From assembly GCA_030427205.1 (NCBI GenBank), contig JAUHXC010000023.1, positions 98,060-162,059 on the forward strand: DNA of 64,000 nt, given 5' to 3'. Source of the stretch: a bacterium (lineage in GTDB: Bacteria > Myxococcota_A > Bradymonadia > UBA7976 > UBA1532). Shown piece by piece: positions 63,301 to 64,000 of this stretch. The notes below the pieces were generated by a model. It saw only the letters and a program-made list of their open reading frames with translations, was not told the DNA's origin and searched no databases. A program made the position numbers and the translations under genes. Each line of letters opens with the position of its first letter. The stretch's first letter is position 1.

Positions 63301-64000
63301 CGAGGCTGCGGAACGCGATGTCGACCGTGCCCTCGTTGTCCTCGCACTCGGTGTCGGGATACAGCACCGCCTGCGCGCCGTCGGGCAGCGCGACGAAGGT
63401 GTCCGCGAACAGGGCCTCGGCCGCCTCTGGACCGTCCGCCTCGATGAGCGCGCCGTCGGCGTCGAGGCCCACGTCGATCACGCTCGCCACCCGCCCGGCC
63501 GTGGTGCGCACCGCGAAGCGGCCAGTGTAGCGCGACGGCAGCCCGAAGCGCACCGCGCCGCCCGCGTAGGCCGCGCCGTATCCGCCATCCCAGGGGGCCA
63601 GCTCGACGTCGCGCCAGACGTTGCAGTCGCCGAGGCCATCGAGGGTGACCACGCTCTCGTCGGGCCCGGCGAAGCACTCGAAGCCCTCCTCGACCTGACA
63701 GTGCCCGTCACAGCCATCGCCCGCGGCGCGGTTGCCATCGTCGCACTGTTCGCCGGCGTCCCGTCGGCCGTTGCCGCAGTCGGCGGGCACGCAGGCGCCC
63801 TCGAGGCAGACCTCGTCATCGAAGAGGCAGTCGGCGTCGGCCGCGCAGGCGAGCGGCCGGCACGCGTCGAGGGTGCGGAACTCGACGTCGATCGTGCCCT
63901 GGTTGTCCCCGCAGTCGACGTCGGGAAAGCGCACGGCGTAGTCGCCGGCATCGAGCCGATCGAAGCGGCGGATCAAGAAGAGCGGGGCGAGGCCCGGGCG
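57344..64000 (-). CDS. Giant secreted protein with DUF4215 and thrombospondin-C-like domains (5' end outside window)
   Basis: At least 2218 residues; the N-terminus and start lie beyond position 64000. Modules in order: two copies of a roughly 190-residue beta domain and part of a third (F-D-R-L-x-x-G-D-Y-A-V-R-F; C-E-V-D-A-D-C), five DUF4215 disulfide repeats (C-G-N/D-G-x(4)-G-E-x-C-D-D-G-N-x(4)-D-G-C) from about 63,780 to 61,080, and three roughly 200-residue domains at about 62,530-61,930, 61,780-61,190 and 61,045-60,430 that resemble the thrombospondin C-terminal lectin-like domain (W-T-I-G-G-G, L-L-F-S-W-K-Q-x-x-Q-D, G-W-x-D-x-Q-x-Y-T-I, L-G-x-Y-T-x-S-Q). Nine C-x-D-D-D-G-D-G-x-D-C-D-D-P-x-C motifs and a beta-propeller-like C-terminal region follow. 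It is probably a Ca2+-dependent surface adhesin. Confidence 0.85.
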   Translation of the reverse strand, partial: RPGLAPLFLIRRFDRLDAGDYAVRFPDVDCGDNQGTIDVEFRTLDACRPLACAADADCLFDDEVCLEGACVPADCGNGRRDAGEQCDDGNRAAGDGCDGHCQVEEGFECFAGPDESVVTLDGLGDCNVWRDVELAPWDGGYGAAYAGGAVRFGLPSRYTGRFAVRTTAGRVASVIDVGLDADGALIEADGPEAAEALFADTFVALPDGAQAVLYPDTECEDNEGTVDIAFRSLDLCRPAVCAVDADCVFADEVCVEGACGAIICGNGRRDAGESCDDGNADDGDGCSAECQVEDGFECFDGPGDTAVTVDGADCEDYAPVDVPEWAGGYGVAYIGGVVQFAGNGQRYTGSYAVRTTDVVAEEWYLWVGFDPDEGFDESHDPGRASRLLANRFDRLPDGDYAVRFPDGNCADNRGTIDLELRTLDLCQPIGCEVDADCPGIGEFCIDSVCGLRGPFCGDGDVDPGEECDDGDSEAGDGCSAICVVEPGGSCVDFTFSFGVTDSVPFDDAPAPRWTVSDDGRSITQAVNSAPAHYASDLPISADYVTRLEIRVEDPEADDDVLGWTIGGGATALSDPAAPYLLFSWKQEEQDHPVAGFAPRGLRVARVDGPVSIQDLWQVDGEHITELALGATQGDLGWIDDQTYTIDIIGDGDRMRVYVDGVLEFDLADVPLGDGHLGTYTTSQPGFSARLISPESIQICSGLEPVCGDGTIDPGEGCDDGNADDGDGCSSACLVEPDYECDDFSFAFGADDSVVTREHEAPVWQASPDGRTLTQLTNSWPAHRATNLPISTEYVVAFDMTVTSPEDDDIIGWSVGGGAAALSGTEQPYLLFSWLQDNVRHPDTGERITGLRVYLVDGVTNPGRLLYGGPNVTLLAEAATLGDTPWRNLQTYRVEVFGDSDRLEVFVDGVREFDLVDAPIGTGNLGYYVRSQLGYQVELIAPADLQACAVPEPFCGDGEVGDDEQCDDGDAEDGDGCAADCTIEPGFACADFTFAFGATDTIPAEDLPAPEWQASADGRAIAELRNAAPSHYASDLPISPDYVTRFEVSVDSANDNDIVGWTLGGGPTALSGPTGPYLLFSWKQDTQDAPGFGLSEAGLRAAVVSAQTDYVDLWQLGGDSVEQVALAETIGETGWADRQVYTIEIIGDEDRLQVFVDGAREFDLYDVPLGDRRLGLYTYSQEAFRAALIEPVSLEVCTSTEDCANGEDDNGDGAIDCDDPGCVADRACVALAEVCDSGFDEDGDGAIGCDDPDCADDPACAVAGVELCEGGLDDDGDGAIDCDDPDCADDPACGGEPCVDRFGGISPELATPVEPGAYRDVERCPGDFDDYFTVEVCTGGRLRVTMSYEPHDGASGITVSRLIADGQAEPLIRSNSTTAGASIAYANQGGAFRALVQMSTRASTYSADVVVDRCRQDPEVCDSDVDDDGDGLIDCADPDCAAVRDCVCAAPDPFEDDAIVPTLLVPGDRVTYMPMCPPDRRDRWSVYGCGEVELVGEQDHYIWVDGQSEAFQGRVPVRLGAVEEVSFLQGPALFDMLAYVPEGCEPGEVPAALAPEGESLRIAGVIDADDPLVEARCPDPAEVRYQTLRVTNDGPEARVVDFTAHFRDAPGSLAIFDEPFDGPILLDECHPDPAFGYRGILMPPGTTHSVVVFNTAAGVESNQFVLRVAEPGPPVELCHNGADDDGDGAIDCADDDCADEERCAVGGVEICNSGFDDNGDGNVDCGDRQCLDDPLCVEPAVCPGDDRYGPFVFGEPTLLGAGRFDGLITCEEHDLFATRLCADGQLIVTATGDGPLNLAVGSWDPNVLPGVNDRVEAGGTARVELHNDDLVQRVVRIFVSDPTAQPGLAFDLDVRIDGCEPLSRFEVCDNRIDDDGDGAVDCDDPACAAAAACIPEVCDSGFDDDGDNWIGCNDPECWRSPACTFEDQVFFSVASGDPGSLALSPTALYTFDAAGEPALLATIESPGGAPDGISALAHDGQDLWGFMRTALPDGRIAAALGPIDLESEALVVAGELAAREIVGAAFNGRGELWMLDRVNQELIVADGVVIDEARSIPAPAFIAEGDIAFPDGDDTRFVLTISEGGPPLMFRGDTATGAIEPIYDEPIWQLVGNGLAYGRHPQRCAPGLYGVDLERGAISLLDLATHGALDLPLDWPLPPLDDSPWVDAASGPQVQLGRIVPGCEGIFEFCSDQFEDGDRDGLSRCDDPDCVASDPICVE

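Overview
The window is a GC-rich (roughly 70 percent or more by eye), densely coded chromosomal segment of a predatory/social-type deltaproteobacterial lineage, most likely Myxococcota or a close relative such as the Bradymonadales. This rests on content: three eukaryote-like Ser/Thr kinases, very large secreted lipoproteins with MopE-type and TSP3-like calcium motifs, myxobacterial DUF4215 disulfide repeats, one MYXO-CTERM-like protein, two caspase-fold (C14) proteins and a lipase maturation factor homologue. No rRNA, tRNA, CRISPR array, transposase or prophage gene was recognised.

Layout. 1-9.7 kb: a membrane protein, a CrtR-type desaturase, two secreted proteins of unknown function and a caspase/formylglycine-enzyme-like fusion. 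Two long intergenic stretches here (2435-3219 and 4693-5750) are filled with degenerate tandem repeats whose period is 42 bp in both. 9.7-16.3 kb: a large Ca-motif lipoprotein, then a compact 7-deazaguanine (preQ0) operon, queD-queC-queE-queC2, with two different QueC paralogues, then a small secreted protein. 16.5-24.6 kb: a lipase maturation factor homologue, a histidine kinase, two membrane Ser/Thr kinases and a TPR protein, all on the plus strand. 24.7-38.3 kb: a 1737-residue MopE-type lipoprotein, an MDR oxidoreductase, a beta-propeller-like lipoprotein, two membrane sulfatase-superfamily proteins and a MYXO-CTERM-like protein.

38.7-45.1 kb: a polytopic membrane protein with a SAM methyltransferase, a third Ser/Thr kinase, a TPR protein and fdhD. 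45.1-49.0 kb: five minus-strand genes joined by four consecutive 4-nt overlaps (cydA, cydB, a diheme cytochrome c lipoprotein, a zinc-ribbon protein, a lipoprotein), which looks like a bd-type oxidase module with extra subunits. 49.2-52.9 kb: a GNAT/FeeM-like protein, a PhyH-like dioxygenase with an altered iron motif, a small membrane protein preceded by two mini-ORFs, and a lysine-rich outer-membrane-type protein. 52.9-57.1 kb: an ECF sigma/anti-sigma pair, a lipoprotein gene broken by an in-frame TAG, a caspase-like gene, and a short secreted-protein gene; the last two appear truncated against each other. 57.3-64.0 kb: a giant secreted protein, running off the right edge, with five DUF4215 repeats and three domains that resemble the thrombospondin C-terminal domain.

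How the genes work together: much of the window serves the cell envelope (secreted calcium-binding proteins, lipoproteins, export and lipase maturation) and signalling (HK, Ser/Thr kinases, ECF sigma, caspases), with two housekeeping modules (preQ0/queuosine synthesis; bd oxidase plus FdhD) set between them. The points most worth following are the paired 42-bp repeat arrays, the double-QueC operon, the thrombospondin-like domains, the overlapping bd-oxidase operon, and several apparent gene-breakage sites.
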